From contig CP114482.1 in the NCBI GenBank assembly GCA_027186245.1, positions 22,277,209 through 22,341,208 on the forward strand: a stretch of 64,000 nt of DNA, written 5' to 3'. The translations under genes and the position numbers were made by a program. How positions within the stretch are numbered: position 1 is the stretch's first letter; every line of letters begins with the position of its first letter. Shown one piece after another: positions 27,401 through 42,000 of the stretch. This DNA comes from Coriaria nepalensis. Its lineage: Eukaryota > Streptophyta > Magnoliopsida > Cucurbitales > Coriariaceae. A model generated the notes under the pieces. The model was not told the DNA's origin. It searched no databases and saw nothing but the letters and a program-made list of their open reading frames with translations.

Positions 27401-30400
27401 AAGTCTAAAAAAATGCATAGTTGCCTTCAATAGATCATTTGCAAGTTATGCATGAAAGTCGTGTTTTAAATGCAAAAATCGAATTGGTTCGATGTGCTTT
27501 CAAATAATATAATGATATGAAAAGACTGAATTATATGCATTTTAATTCTAAAATAATGCACTGTTGTCTGCAATAGATTATTTGCAAGTTGTGTAAGAAA
27601 ATCATGTTTGAAGGGCGAAAATAGAACTCGTTCGAATTTATTTAGAATGACTTAATCACTACAAGAGACTCAATGACATGATTTTAAGGCTAAACAAATG
27701 CATTGTTGCCTACAATAGATCAAGTGCAAGTTATGCACGAAATTCATGTTTAAAATACGAATTTCATTCGAAGTGATTTAGAATGATTTAATGACTGAAA
27801 GAGACGCAATTACAAGAATTTAAGTCTAAAAAAATGCATAGTTGCCTTCAATAGATCATTTGCAAGTTATGCACGAAAGTCGTGTTTTAAATGCAAAAAT
27901 AGAATTGGTTCGACGTGCTTTCAAATAATTTAATTATATGAAAAGAAATGATATGCTTTTTCAGGCTAAAATAATGCATCGTTGTCTGCAATAAATTAAT
28001 TGCAAGTTATGTAAGAAAATCATGTTTGAAGGGCGAAAATCGAATTCGTTCGAATTAATTTTGAATGATTTAATCAGTACAAGAGACTCAATGACATGAT
28101 TTTAAGGCTAAACAAATGCATTGTTGCCGACAATAGATCAAGTGCAAGTTATGCACGAAATTCATGTTTAAAATGCGAATTTCGTTCGAAGTGATTTCGA
28201 ATGATTTAATGATTGAAAGAGACGCAATTATACGGCTTTAAGTCTAAAAAAATACATACTTGCCTTCAATAGATCATTTGCAAGTTATGCTTGAAAGTCG
28301 TGTTTTACATGCAAAAATAGAATTGGTTCGACGTGCTTTCAAATAATTTAATGACGTGAAAAGACTAAATGATATGCTTTTTCAGTCTAAAATAATGCAT
28401 CGTTGTCTGCAAAAGATTATTTGCAATTTATGTAAGAAAATCATGTTTGAAGGGCGAAAATCGAATTCGTTCGAATTTATTTAGAATGACTTAATCACTA
28501 CAAGACACTCAATGACATGATTTTAAGGCTAAACAAATGCATTGTTGCATACAATAGATCAAGTGCAAGTTATGCACGAAATTCATGTTTAAAATGCAAA
28601 TTTGGTTCGAAGTGATTTAGAATGATTTAATTACTGAAAGAGACGCAATTATACGACTTTAAGTCTAAAAAAATGCATAGTTGCCTTCAATAGATCATTT
28701 GCAAGTTATGCATGAAAGTCATGTTTTAAATGCAAAAATAGAATTGGTTCGATGTGCTTTCAAATAATATAATGATATGAAAAGACTGAATGATATGCAT
28801 TTTAATTCTAAAATAATGCACTGTTGTCTGCAATAGATTATTTGCAAGTTGTGTAAGAAAATCATGTTTGAAGGGCGAAAATCGAACTCGTTCGAATTAA
28901 TTTAGAATGATTTAATCAGTACAAGAGACTCAATGACATGATTTTAAGGCTAAACAAAGGCAATATTGCCTACAATAGATCAAATGCAAGTTCTGCACGA
29001 AATTCATGTTTAAAATGCGAATTTCGTTCGAAGTGATTTAGAATGTATTAATGACTGAAAGAGACGCAATTATACGAATTTAAGTCTAAAAAAATACATA
29101 GTTGCCTTCAATAGATCATTTGCAAGTTATGCATGAAAGTCGTGTTTTAAATGCAAAAATAGAATTGGTTCGACGTGCTTTCAAATAATTTAATGATATG
29201 AAAAGACTGAATGATATGCTTTTTTTGGCCAAAATAATGCATTCTTGTCTGCAATAGATTAATTGCAAGTTATATAAGAAAATCATGTTTGAAGGGCGAA
29301 AGCAGAATTCGTTCCAATTTATTTTTAATGATTTAATCACTACAGGAGACTCAATGACATGATTTTACGGCTAAACAATTGCATTGTTGCCTTCTATAGA
29401 TCAAGTGCAAGTTATGCATGGAAGTCATGTTTAAAGTGTGACGTTCGTTCAAAGTGATTTAGAATGATTTAATGACTGAAAGAGACGCAATTATACGACT
29501 TTAAGGCCAAAAAAATGCATAGTTGCCTTCAATTGATCATTTGCAAGTTATGCACGAAAGTCGTGTTTTAAATGCAAAAATAGAATTGGTTCGACGTGCT
29601 TTCAAATAATTTAATTATATGAAAAGACTAAATGATATGCTTTTTCAGGCTAAAATAATGCATCGTTGTCTGCAATAGATTAATTGCAAGTTATGTAAGA
29701 AAATCATGTTTGAAGGGCGAAAATCGAATTCGTTCGAATTAATTTAGAATGATTTATTCAGTACAAGAGACTCAATGACATGATTTTAAGGCTAAACAAA
29801 TGCATTGTTGCCTACAATAGATCAAGTGCAAGTTATGCTCGAAATTCATGTTTAAAATGCGAATTTCGTTCGAAGTGATTTAGAATGATTTACTGACTGA
29901 AAGAGACGCAATTATACGACTTTAAGTCTAAAAAAATGCATAGTTGCCTTCAATAGATCATTTGCAAGTTATGCATGAAAGTCATGTTTTAAATGCAAAA
30001 ATAGAATGGGTTCGATGTGCTTTCAAATAATATAATGATATGAAAAGACTGAATGATATGCATTTTAATTCTAAAATAATGCACTGTTGTCTGCAATAGA
30101 TTATTTGCAAGTTGTGTAAGAAAATCATGTTTGAAGGGCGAAAATAGAATTCGTTCGAACTTATTTAGAATGACTTAATCACTACAAGAGACTCAATGAC
30201 ATGATTTTAAGGCTAAACAAATGCATTGTTGCCTACAATAGATCAAGTGCAAGTTATGCACGAAATTCATGTTTAAAATGCGAATTTGGCTCGAAGTGAT
30301 TTAGAATGATTTAATGACTGAAAGAGACGCAATTATACGACTTTAAGTCCTAAAAAATGCATTGTTGCCTACAATATATCATTTGCATGTTATGGATGAA

Positions 30401-31499
30401 AGTCGTGTTTTAAATGCAAAAATAGAATTGGTTCGATGTGCTTTCAAATAATATAATGATATGAAAAGACTGAATGATATGCATTTTAATTCTAAAATAA
30501 TGCACTGTTGTCTGCAATAGATTATTTGCAAGTTGTGTAAGAAAATCACGTTTGAAGGGCGAAAATCGAATTCGTTCGAATTAATTTAGAATGATTTAAT
30601 CAGTACAAGAGACTCAATGACATGATTTTAAGGCTAAACAAAGGCATTGTTGCCTACAATAGATCAAGTGCAAGTTATGCACCAAATTCATGTTTAAAAT
30701 GCGAATTTCATTCGAAGTGATTTAGAATGATTTAATGACTGAAAGAGACGCTATTATACGACTTTAAGTGTAAAAAAATGCATAGTTGCCTTCAATAGAT
30801 CATTTGCAAGTTATGCACGAAAGTCGTGTTTTAAATGCAAAAATAGAATTGGTTCGACGTGCTTTCAAATAATTTAATTATATGAAAAGACTAAATGATA
30901 TGCTTTTTCAGGCTAAAATAATGCATCGTTGTCTGCAATAGATTAATTGCAAGTTATGTAAGAAAATCATGTTTGAAGGGCGAAAGTAGAATTCGTTCCA
31001 ATTTATTTTGAAGGATTTAATCAGTACAAGAGACTTAATGACATGATTTTAAGGCTAAACAATTACATTGTTGCCTTCAAGAGATCAAGTGCAAGTTATG
31101 CATGGAAGTCATGTTTAAAGTGTGATGTTCGTTCGGAGTGATTTAGAACGATTTAATGATTGGAAGAGACGCAATTATACGACTTTAAGGCTAAAAAAAT
31201 GCATAGTTGCCTTCAATAGATCATTTGCAAGTTATGCACGAAAGTCGAGTTTTAAATGGAAAAATATAATTGGTTCGACGTGCTTTCAAATAATTTAATG
31301 ATATGAAAAGACTAAATGATATGCTTTTTCAGGGTAAAATAATGCATCGTTGTCTGCAATAGATTAATTGCAAGTTATGTAAGAAAATCATGTTTGAAGG
31401 GCGAAAATCGAATTCGTTCGAATTAATTTTGAATGATTTAATCAGTACAAGAGACTCAATGACATGATTTTAAGGCTAAACAAATGCATTCTTGCCTAC

Positions 31500-31515
31500 A
31501 ATAGATCATGCATGA
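31500..31515 (+). repeat. 11 bp deletion in a C monomer
   Basis: The usual GATCAAGCGCAAGTTATGCA of the related C monomer is shortened to GATCATGCATG. This removes the conserved GCAAGTT core and its dyad from this one unit. The rest of the monomer is normal. Confidence 0.82.
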
Positions 31516-33155
31516 AATTCATGTTTAAAATGCGAATTTCGTTCGAAGTGATTTAGATATATTTAATAACTGAAAGAGACACAATTATACGACTTTAAGT
31601 CTAAAAAAATACATAGTTGCCTTCAATAGACCATTTGCAAGTTATGCTTGAAAGTCGTTTTTACATGCAAAAATAGAATTGGTTCGATGTGCTTTCAAAT
31701 AATTTAATGATATGAAAAGGCTAAATGATATGCTTTTTCAAGCTAAAATAATGCATCGTTGTCTGCAATAGATTAATTGCAAGTTATGTAAGAAAATCCT
31801 CTTTGAAGGGCGAAAATCGAATTCATTCGAATTAATTTAGAATGATTTAACCAGTACAGGAGACTCAATGACATGATTTTAAGGCTAAACAAATGCATTG
31901 TTGCCTTTAATAGATTAACTGCAAGTTATGCATGGAAGTCATGTTTAAAGTGTGAAGTTCGTTCGGAGTGATTTAGAACGATTTAATGACTGGAAGAGAC
32001 GCAATTATACGACTTTAAGGCTAAAAAAATGCATTGTTGCCTTCAATAGATCATTTGCAAGTTATGCACGAAAGTCGTGTTATAAATGCAAAAATAGAAT
32101 TGGTTCGACGTGCTTTCAAATAATTTAATGACATGAAAAGACTAAATGATATGCTTTTTCAGGCTAAAATAATGCAGCATTGTCTGCAAAAGATTATTTG
32201 CAATTTATGTAAGAAAATCATGTTTGAAGGGCGAAAATAGAATTCGTTCGAATTTATTTAGAATGACTTAATCACTACAAGAGACTCAATCACATGATTT
32301 TAAGGCTAAACAAATGCATTGTTGCCTACAATAGATCAAGTGCAAGTTATGCCCGAAATTCATGTTTAAAATGCGAATTTCATTCGAAGTGATTTAGAAT
32401 GATTTAATGACTGAAAGAGACGCAATTATACGACTTTAAGTCTAAAAAAATGCATAGTTGCCTTCAATAGAGCATTTGCAAGTTATGCATGAAACTCGTG
32501 TTTTAAATGCAAAAATGGAATTCGTTCGATGTCCTTTCAAATAATATTATGATATGAAAAGACTAAATGATATGCATTTTAATTCTAAAATAATGCACTG
32601 TTGTCTGCAATAGATTATTTGCAAGTTGTGTAAGAAAATCATGTTTGAAGGGCGAAAATAGAATTCGTTCGAATTTATTTAGAATGACTTAATCACTACA
32701 AGAGACCCAATGACATGATTTTAAGGCTAAACAAATGCATTGTTGCCTACAATAGATCAAGTGCAAGTTACGCACGAAATTCATGTTTAAAATGCAAATT
32801 TTGTTCGAAGTGATTTAGAATGATTTAATTACTGAAAGAGACGCAATTATACGACTTTAAGTCTAAAAAAATGCATAGTTGCCTTCAATAGATCATTTGC
32901 AAGTTATGCATGAAAGCCGTGTTTTAAATGCAAAAATAGAATTGGTTCGATGTGCTTTCAAATAATATAATGATATGAAAAGACTGAATGATATGCATTT
33001 TAATTCTAAAATAATGCACTGTTGTCTGCAATAGATTATTTGCAAGTTGTGTAAGAAAATCATGTTTGAAGGGCGAAAATCGAATTCGTTCGAATTAATT
33101 TAGAATGATTTAATCAGTACAAGAGACTCAATGACATGATTTTAAGGCTAAACAA

Positions 33156-33169
33156 AGGCAATATTGCCT
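33156..33169. repeat. 14 bp palindrome, copy outside the 2,523 bp HOR
   Basis: AGGCAATATTGCCT again, in a C monomer followed by an R-type trimer. It lies outside the near-identical HOR array, so the palindrome variant predates or has escaped that amplification. Confidence 0.88.
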
Positions 33170-36102
33170 ACAATAGATCAAGTGCAAGTTCTGCACGAAA
33201 TTCATGTTTAAAATGCGAATTTCGTTCGAAGTGATTTAGAATGTATTAATGACTGAAAGAGACGCAATGATACGAATTTAAGTCTAAAAAAATACATAGT
33301 TGCCTTCAATAGATCATTTGCAAGTTATGCATGAAAGTCGTGTTTTAAATGCAAAAATAGAATTGGTTGGACGTGCTTTCAAATAATTTAATGATATGAA
33401 AAGACTGAATGATATGCTTTTTTTGGCCAAAATAATGCATTCTTGTCTGCAATAGATTAATTGCAAGTTATATAAGAAAATCATGTTTGAAGGGCGAAAG
33501 TAGAATTCGTTCCAATTTATTTTGAAGGATCTAATCACTACAGGAGACTCAATGACATGATTTTAAGGCTAAACAATTGCATTGTTGCCTTCTATAGATC
33601 AAGTGCAAGTTATGCATGGAAGTCATGTTTAAAGTGTGACGTTCGTTCAAAGTGATTTAGAATGATTTAATGACTGAAAGAGACGCAATTATACGACTTT
33701 AAGGCTAAAAAAATGCATAGTTGCCTTCAATTGATCTTTTGCAAGTTATGCACGAAAGTCGCGTTTTAAATGCAAAAATAGAATTGGTTCGACGTGCTTT
33801 CAAATAATTTAATGATATGAAAAGACTAAATGATATCCTTTTTCAGGCTAAAATAATGCATCGTTGTCTGCAATAGATTAATTGCAAGTTATGTAAGAAA
33901 ATCATGTTTGAAGGGCGAAAATCGAATTCGTCCGAATTAATTTAGAATGATTTAATCAGTACAAGAGACTCAATGACATGATTTTAAGGCTAAACAAATG
34001 CATTGTTGCCTACAATAGATCAAGTGCAAGTTATGCACGAAATTCATGTTTAAAATGCGAATTTCGTTCGAAGTGATTTAGAATGATTTAATGACTGAAA
34101 GAGATGCAATTATACGACTTTAAGTCTCAAAAAATGCATAGTTGCCTTCAATAGATCATTTGCAAGTTATGTATGAAACTCATGTTTTAAATGCAAAAAT
34201 AGAATTGGTTCGATGTGCTTTCAAATAATATAATGATATGAAAAGACTGAATGATATGCATTTTAATTCTAAAATAATGCACTGTTGTCTGCAATAGATT
34301 ATTTGCAAGTTGTGTAAGAAAATCATGTTTGAAGGGCGAAAATAGAATTCGTTCGAATTTATTTAGAATGACTTAATCACTACAAGAGACTCAATGACAT
34401 GATTTTAAGGCTAAACAAATGCATTGTTGCCTACAATAGATCAAGTGCAAGTTATGCACGAAATTCATGTTTAAAATGCGAATTTGGTTCGAAGTGATTT
34501 AGAATGATTTAATGACTGAAAGAGACGCAATTATACGACTTTAAGTCCTAAAAAATGCATAGTTGCCTTCAATAGATCATTTGCAAGTTATGCATGAAAG
34601 TCGTGTTTTAAATGCAAAAATAGAATTGGTTCGATGTGCTTTCAAATAATATAATGTTATGAAAAGACTGAATGATATGCATTTTAATTCTAAAATAATG
34701 CACTGTTGTCTGCAATAGATTATTTGCAAGTTGTGTAAGAAAATCATGTTTGAAGGGCAGAAATCGAATTCGTTCGAATTAATTTAGAATGATTTAATCA
34801 GTACAAGAGACTCAATGACATGATTTTAAGGCTAAACAAAGGCATTGTTGCCTACAATGGATCAAGTGCAAGTTCTGCATGAAATTCATGTTTAAAATGC
34901 GAATTTCGTTCGAAGTGATTTAGAATGATTTAATGACTGAAAGAGACGCAATTCTACGACTTTAAGTCTAAAAAAATTCATAGTTGCCTTCAATAGATCA
35001 TTTGCAAGTTATGCATGAAAGTCGTGTTTTAAATGCAAAAATAGAATTGGTTCGACGTGCTTTCAAATAATTTAATGATATGAAAAGACTGAATGATATG
35101 CTTTTTTAGGCCAAAATAACGCATTGTTGTCTGCAATAGATTAATTGCAAGGTATGTAAGAAAATCATGTTTGAAGGGCGAAAGTAGAATTCGTTCCAAT
35201 TTATTTTGAAGGATTTAATCACTACAGGAGACTTAATGACATGATTTTAAGGCTAAACAATTGTATTGTTGCCTTCAATAGATCAACTGCAAGTTATGCA
35301 TGGAAGTCATGTTTAAAGTGTGAAGTACGTTCGAAGTGATTTAGAATTATTTAATGACTGGAAGAGACGCAATTATACGACTTTAAGGCTAAAAAAATGC
35401 ATAGTTGCCTTCAATAGATCATTTGCAAGTTATGCATGAAACTCATGTTTTAAATGCTAAAATAGAATTGGTTCGATGTGCTTTCAAATAATATAATGAT
35501 ATGAAAAGACTGAATGATATGCATTTTAATTCTAAAATAATGCACTGTTGTCTGCAATAGATTATTTGCAAGTTGTGTAAGAAAATCATGTTTGAAGGGC
35601 GAAAGTAGAATTCGTTCGAATTTATTTAGAATGACTTAATCACTACGAGAGACTCAATGACATGATTTTAAGGCTAAACAAATGCATTGTTTCCTACAAT
35701 AGATCAAGTGCAAGTTATGCACGAAATTCATGTTTAAAATGCAAATTTGGTCCGAAGTGATTTAGAATGATTTAATTACTGAAAGAGACGCAATTATACG
35801 ACTTTAAGTCTAAAAAAATGCATAGTTGCCTTCAATAGATCATTTGCAAGTTATGCATGAAAGTCGTTTTTTAAATGCAAAAATAGAATTGGTTCGATGT
35901 GCTTTCAAATAATATAATGATATGAAAAGACTGAATGATATGCATTTTAATTCTAAAATAATGCACTGTTGTCTGCAATAGATTATTTGCAAGTTGTGTA
36001 AGAAAATCATGTTTGAAGGGCGAAAATCGAATTCGTTCGAATTAATTTAGAATGATTTGATCAGTACAAGAGACTCAATGACATGATTTTAAGGCTAAAC
36101 AA

Positions 36103-36116
36103 AGGCAATATTGCCT
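36103..36116. repeat. 14 bp palindrome, copy
   Basis: Same palindrome in the same haplotype context (R-type trimer downstream) as at 33,156. Another copy lies 1,263 bp downstream at 37,366-37,379. Confidence 0.88.
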
Positions 36117-39099
36117 ACAATAGATCAAGTGCAAGTTCTGCACGAAATTCATGTTTAAAATGCGAATTTCGTTCGAAGTGATTCAGAATGTATTAATGAC
36201 TGAAAGAGACGCAATTATACGAATTTAAGTCTAAAAAAATACATAGTTGCCTTCAATAGATCATTTGCAAGTTATGCATGAAAGTCGTGTTTTAATTGCA
36301 AAAATAGAATTGGTTCGACGTGCTTTCAAATAATTTAATGATATGAAAAGACTGAATGATATGCTTTTTTTGGCCAAAATAATGCATTCTTGTCTGCAAT
36401 AGATTAATTGCAAGTTATATAAGAAAATCATGTTTGAAGGGCGAAAGTAGAATTCGTTCCAATTTATTTTGAAGGATTTAATCACTACAGGAGACTCAAG
36501 GACATGATTTTAAGGCTAAACAATTGCATTGTTGCCTTCTATAGATCAAGTGCAAGTTATGCATGGAAGTCATGTTTAAAGTGTGACGTTCGTTCAAAGT
36601 GTTTTAGAATGATTTAATGACTGAAAGAGACGCAATTATACGACTTTAAGGATAAAAAAATGCATAGTTGCCTTCAATTGATCATTTGCAAGTTATGCAC
36701 GAAAGTCGTGTTTTAAATGCAAAAATAGAATTGGTTCGACGTGCTTTCAAATAATTTAATTATATGAAAAGACTAAATGATATGCTTTTTCAGGCTAAAA
36801 TAATGCATCGTTGTCTGCAATAGATTAATTGCAAGTTATGTAAGAAAATCATGTTTGAAGGGCGAAAATCGAATTCGTTCGAATTAATTTAGAATGATTT
36901 AATCAGTACAAGAGACTCAATGACATGATTTTAAGGCTAAACAAATGCATTGTTGCCTACAATAGATCAAGTGCAAGTTATGCACGAAATTCATGTTTAA
37001 AATGCGAATTTCGTTCGAAGTGATTTAGAATGATTTAATGACTGAAAGAGACGCAATTATACGACTTTAAGTCTAAAAAAATGCATAGTTGCCTTCAATA
37101 GATCATTTGCAAGTTATGCATGAAACTCATGTTTTAAATGCAAAAATAGAATTGGTTCGATGTGCTTTCAAATAATATAATGATATGAAAAGACTGAATG
37201 ATATGCATTTTAATTCTAAAATAATGCACTGTTGTCTGCAATAGATTATTTGCAAGTTGTGTAAGAAAATCATGTTTGAAGGGCGAAAATCGAATTCGTT
37301 CGAATTAATTTAGAATGATTTAATCAGTACAAGAGACTCAATGACATGATTTTAAGGCTAAACAAAGGCAATATTGCCTACAATAGATCAAGTGCAAGTT
37401 CTGCACGAAATTCATGTTTAAAATGCGAATTTCGTTCGAAGTGATTTAGAATGTATTAATGACTGAAAGAGATGCAATTATACGAATTTAAGTCTAAAAA
37501 AATACATAGTTGCCTTCAATAGATCATTTGCAAGTTATGCATGAAAGTCGTGTTTTAATTGCAAAAATAGAATTGGTTCGACGTGCTTTCAAATAATTTA
37601 ATGATATGAAAAGACTGAATGATATGCTTTTTTTGGCCAAAATAATGCATTCTTGTCTGCAATAGATTAATTGCAAGGTATGTAAGAAAATCATGTTTGA
37701 AGGGCGAAAGTAGAATTCGTTCCAATTTATTTTGAAGCATTTAATCACTACAGGAGACTTAATGACATGATTATAAGGCTAAACAATTGTATTGTTGCCT
37801 TCAATAGATCAACTGCAAGTTATGCATGGAAGTCATGTTTAAAGTGTGAAGTACGTTCGAAGTGATTTAGAATTATTTAATGACTGGAAGAGACGCAATT
37901 ATACGACTTTAAGGCTAAAAAAATGCATAGTTGCCTTCAATAGATCATTTGCAAGTTATGCATGAAAGTCATGTTTTAAATGCAAAAATAGAATTGGTTC
38001 GATGTGCTTTCAAATAATATAATGATATGAAAAGACTGAATGATATGCATTTTAATTCTAAGATAATGCACTGTTGTTTGCAATAGATTATTTGCAAGTT
38101 GTGTAAGAAAATCATGTTTGAAGGGCGAAAAATAGAATTCGTTCGAATTTATTTAAAATGACTTAATCACTACAAGAGACTCGATGACATGATTTTAAGG
38201 CTAAACAAATGCATTGTTGCCTACAATAGATCAAGTGCAAGTTATGCACGAAATTCATGTTTAAAATGCGAATTTGGTTCGAAGTGATTTAGAATGATTT
38301 AATGACTGAAAGAGACGCAATTATACGACTTTAAGTCTAAAAAAATTCATAGTTGCCTTCAATAGATCATTTGCAAGTTATGCATGAAAGTCGTGTTTTA
38401 AATGCAAAAATAGAATTGGTTCGATGTGCTTTCAAATAATATAATGATATGAAAAGACTGAATGATATGCATTTTAATTCTAAAATAATGCACTGTTGTC
38501 TGCAATAGATTATTTGCAAGTTGTGTAAGAAAATCATGTTTGAAGGGCGAAAATCGAATTCGTTCGAATTAATTTAGAATGATTTATTCAGTACAAGAGA
38601 CTCAATGACATGATTTTAAGGCTAAACAAATGCATTGTTGCCTACAATAGATAAAGTGCAAGTTATGCACGAAATTCATGTTTAAAATGCGAATTTGGCT
38701 CGAAGTGATTTAGAATGATTTAATGACTTAAAGAGACGCAATTATACGACTTTAAGTCCTAAAAAATGCATAGTTGCCTTCAATAGATCATTTGCAAGTT
38801 ATGCATGAAAGTCGTGTTTTAAATGCAAAAATAGAATTGGTTTGATGTGCTTTCAAATAATATAATGATATGAAAAGACTGAATGATATGCATTTTAATT
38901 CTAAAATAATGCACTGTTGTCTGCAATAGATTATTTGCAAGTTGTGTAAGAAAATCATGTTTGAAGGGCGAAAATCGAATTCGTTCGAATTAATTTAGAA
39001 TGATTTAATCAGTACAAGAGACTCAATGACATGATTTTAAGGCTAAACAAAGGCATTGTTGCCTACAATATATCAAGTGCAAGTTCTGCATGAAATTCA

Positions 39100-42000
39100 T
39101 GTTTAAAATGCGAATTTCATTCGAAGTGATTTAGAATGATTTAATGACTGAAAGAGACGCAATTCTACGACTTTAAGTCTAAAAAAATTCATAGTTGCCT
39201 TCAATAGATCATTTGCAAGTTATGCATGAATGTCGTGTTTTAAATGCAAAAATAGAATTGGTTCGACGTGCTTTCAAATAATTTAAAGATATGAAAAGAC
39301 TGAATGATATGCTTTTTTAGGCCAAAATAACGCATTGTTGTCTGCAATAGATTAATTGCAAGGTATGTAAGAAAATCATGTTTGAAGGGCGAAAGTAGAA
39401 TTCGTTCCAATTTATTTTGAAGGATTTAATCACTACAGGAGACTTAATGACATGATTATAAGGCTAAACAATTGTATTGTTGCCTTCAATAGATCAACTG
39501 CAAGTTATGCATGGAAGTCATGTTTAAAGTGTGAAGTACGTTCGAAGTGATTTAGAATTATTTAATGACTGGAAGAGACGCAATTATACGACTTTAAGGC
39601 TAAAAAAATGCATAGTTGCCTTCAATAGATCATTTGCAAGTTATGCATGAAAGTCATGTTTTAAATGCAAAAATAGAATTGGTTCGATGTGCTTTCAAAT
39701 AATATAATGATATGAAAAGACTGAATGATATGCATTTTAATTCTAAGATAATGCACTGTTGTTTGCAATAGATTATTTGCAAGTTGTGTAAGAAAATCAT
39801 GTTTGAAGGGCGAAAAATAGAATTCGTTCGAATTTATTTAGAATGACTTAATCACTACAAGAGACTCAGTGACATGATTTTAAGGCTAAACAAATGCATT
39901 GTTGCCTACAATAGATCAAGTGCAAGTTATGCACGAAATTCATGTTTAAAATGCGAATTTGGTTCGAAGTGATTTAGAATAATTTAATGACTGAAAGAGA
40001 CGCAATTATACGACTTTAAGTCTAAAAAAATTCATAGTTGCCTTCAATAGATCATTTGCAAGTTATGCATGAAAGTCGTGTTTTAAATGCAAAAATAGAA
40101 TTGGTTCGACGTGCTTTCAAATAATTTAATCATATGAAAAGACTAAATGATATGCTTTTTCAGGCTAAAATAATGCATCGTTGTCTGCAATAGATTAATT
40201 GCAAGTTATGTAAGAAAAATATGTTTGAAGGGCGAAAATCGAATTCGTTCGAATTAATTTAGAATGATTTAATCAGTACATGAGACTCAATGACATGATT
40301 TTAAGGCTAAACAAATGCATTGTTGCCTACAATAGATCAAGTGCAAGTTATGCACGAAATTCATGTTTAAAATGCGAATTTCATTCGAAGTGATTTAGAA
40401 TGATTTAATGACTGAAAGAGACGCAATTCTACGACTTTAACTCTAAAAAAATTCATAGTTGCCTTCAATAGATCATTTGCAAGTTATGCATGAAAGTCGT
40501 GTTTTAAATGCCAAAATAGAATTGGTTCGACGTGCTTTCAAATAATTTAATGATATGAAAAGACTGAATGATATGCTTTTTTAGGCCAAAATAACGCATT
40601 GTTGTCTGCAATAGATTAATTGCATGGTATGTAAGAAAATCATGTTTGAAGGGCGAAAGTAGAATTCGTTCCAATTTATTTTGAAGGATTTAATCACTAC
40701 AGGAGACTTAATGACATGATTATAAGGCTAAACAATTGTATTGTTGCCTTCAATAGATCAACTGCAAGTTATGCATGGAAGTCATGTTTAAAGTGTGAAG
40801 TACGTTCGAAGTGATTTAGAATTATTTAATGACTGGAAGAGACGCAATTATACGACTTTAAGGCTAAAAAAATGCATAGTTGCCTTCAATAGATCATTTG
40901 CAAGTTATGCATGAAAGTCATGTTTTAAATGCAAAAATAGAATTGGTTCGATGTGCTTTCAAATAATATAATGATATGAAAAGACTGAATGATATGCATT
41001 TTAATTCTAAGATAATGCACTGTTGTTTGCAATAGATTATTTGCAAGTTGTGTAAGAAAATCATGTTTGAAGGGCGAAAAATAGAATTCGTTCGAATTTA
41101 TTTAGAATGACTTAATCACTACAAGAGACTCGATGACATGATTTTAAGGCTAAACAAATGCATTGTTGCCTACAATAGATCAAGTGCAAGTTATGCACGA
41201 AATTCATGTTTAAAATGCGAATTTGGTTCGAAGTGATTTAGAATGATTTAATGACTGAAAGAGACGCAATTATACGACTTTAAGTCTAAAAAAATTCATA
41301 GTTGCCTTCAATAGATCATTTGCAAGTTATGCATGAAAGTCGTGTTTTAAATGCAAAAATAGAATTGGTTCGACGTGCTTTCAAATAATTTAATCATATG
41401 AAAAGACTAAATGATATGCTTTTTCAGGCTAAAATAATGCATCGTTGTCTGCAATAGATTAATTGCAAGTTATGTAAGAAAAATATGTTTGAAGGGCGAA
41501 AATCGAATTCGTTCGAATTAATTTAGAATGATTTAATCAGTACATGAGACTCAATGACATGATTTTAAGGCTAAACAAATGCATTCTTGCCTACAATAGA
41601 TCAAGTGCAAGTTATGCACGAAATTCATGTTTAAAATGCGAATTTCATTCGAAGTGATTTAGAATGATTTAATGACTGAAAGAGACGCAATTCTACGACT
41701 TTAACTCTAAAAAAATTCATAGTTGCCTTCAATAGATCATTTGCAAGTTATGCATGAAAGTCGTGTTTTAAATGCCAAAATAGAATTGGTTCGACGTGCT
41801 TTCAAATAATTTAATGATATGAAAAGACTGAATGATATGCTTTTTTAGGCCAAAATAACGCATTGTTGTCTGCAATAGATTAATTGCAAGGTATGTAAGA
41901 AAATCATGTTTGAAGGGCGAAAGTAGAATTCGTTCCAATTTATTTTGAAGGATTTAATCACTACAGGAGACTTAATGACATGATTATAAGGCTAAACAAT

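Larger units (their letters stand above)
19070..29553 (+). repeat. 2,523 bp higher-order repeat array (about four copies)
   Basis: Four consecutive copies begin at about 19,070 (2,943 bp), 22,013, 24,536 and 27,059; the last breaks off at about 29,553. Each standard copy is six trimers with linked haplotypes in the order P'-Q-P(with a 3 bp loss)-P'-Q-R. Line-by-line comparison shows only isolated single-base differences between copies, for example CACGAATTT versus CAAGAATTT near 27,813 and GCACAAAATTC versus GCACGAAATTC near 21,427. This near-identity marks the most recent large amplification in the window. Copy edges are defined only up to rotation of the unit. Confidence 0.93.
29554..39099 (+). 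repeat. Mixed trimers with R-type and palindrome-bearing units
   Basis: About 23 trimers in A-B-C order. R-type trimers near 33.3, 36.3 and 37.5 kb are each preceded by a C monomer carrying a 14 bp palindrome, the same pairing as in the 2,523 bp HOR. Q trimers are frequent. Segments around 36.0-36.4 kb recur near 37.3-37.7 kb at an offset of about 1,263 bp. A short deletion lies at 31,507-31,510. I found no non-satellite insert. Confidence 0.83.

Noticed and set aside
37555..37740. A 61-codon minus-strand ORF with an ATG start.
   Set aside because: The ATG exists only because of a single substitution (GAAGGAT to GAAGCAT) in one copy. It overlaps another frame of the same satellite and has no counterpart in sister units.
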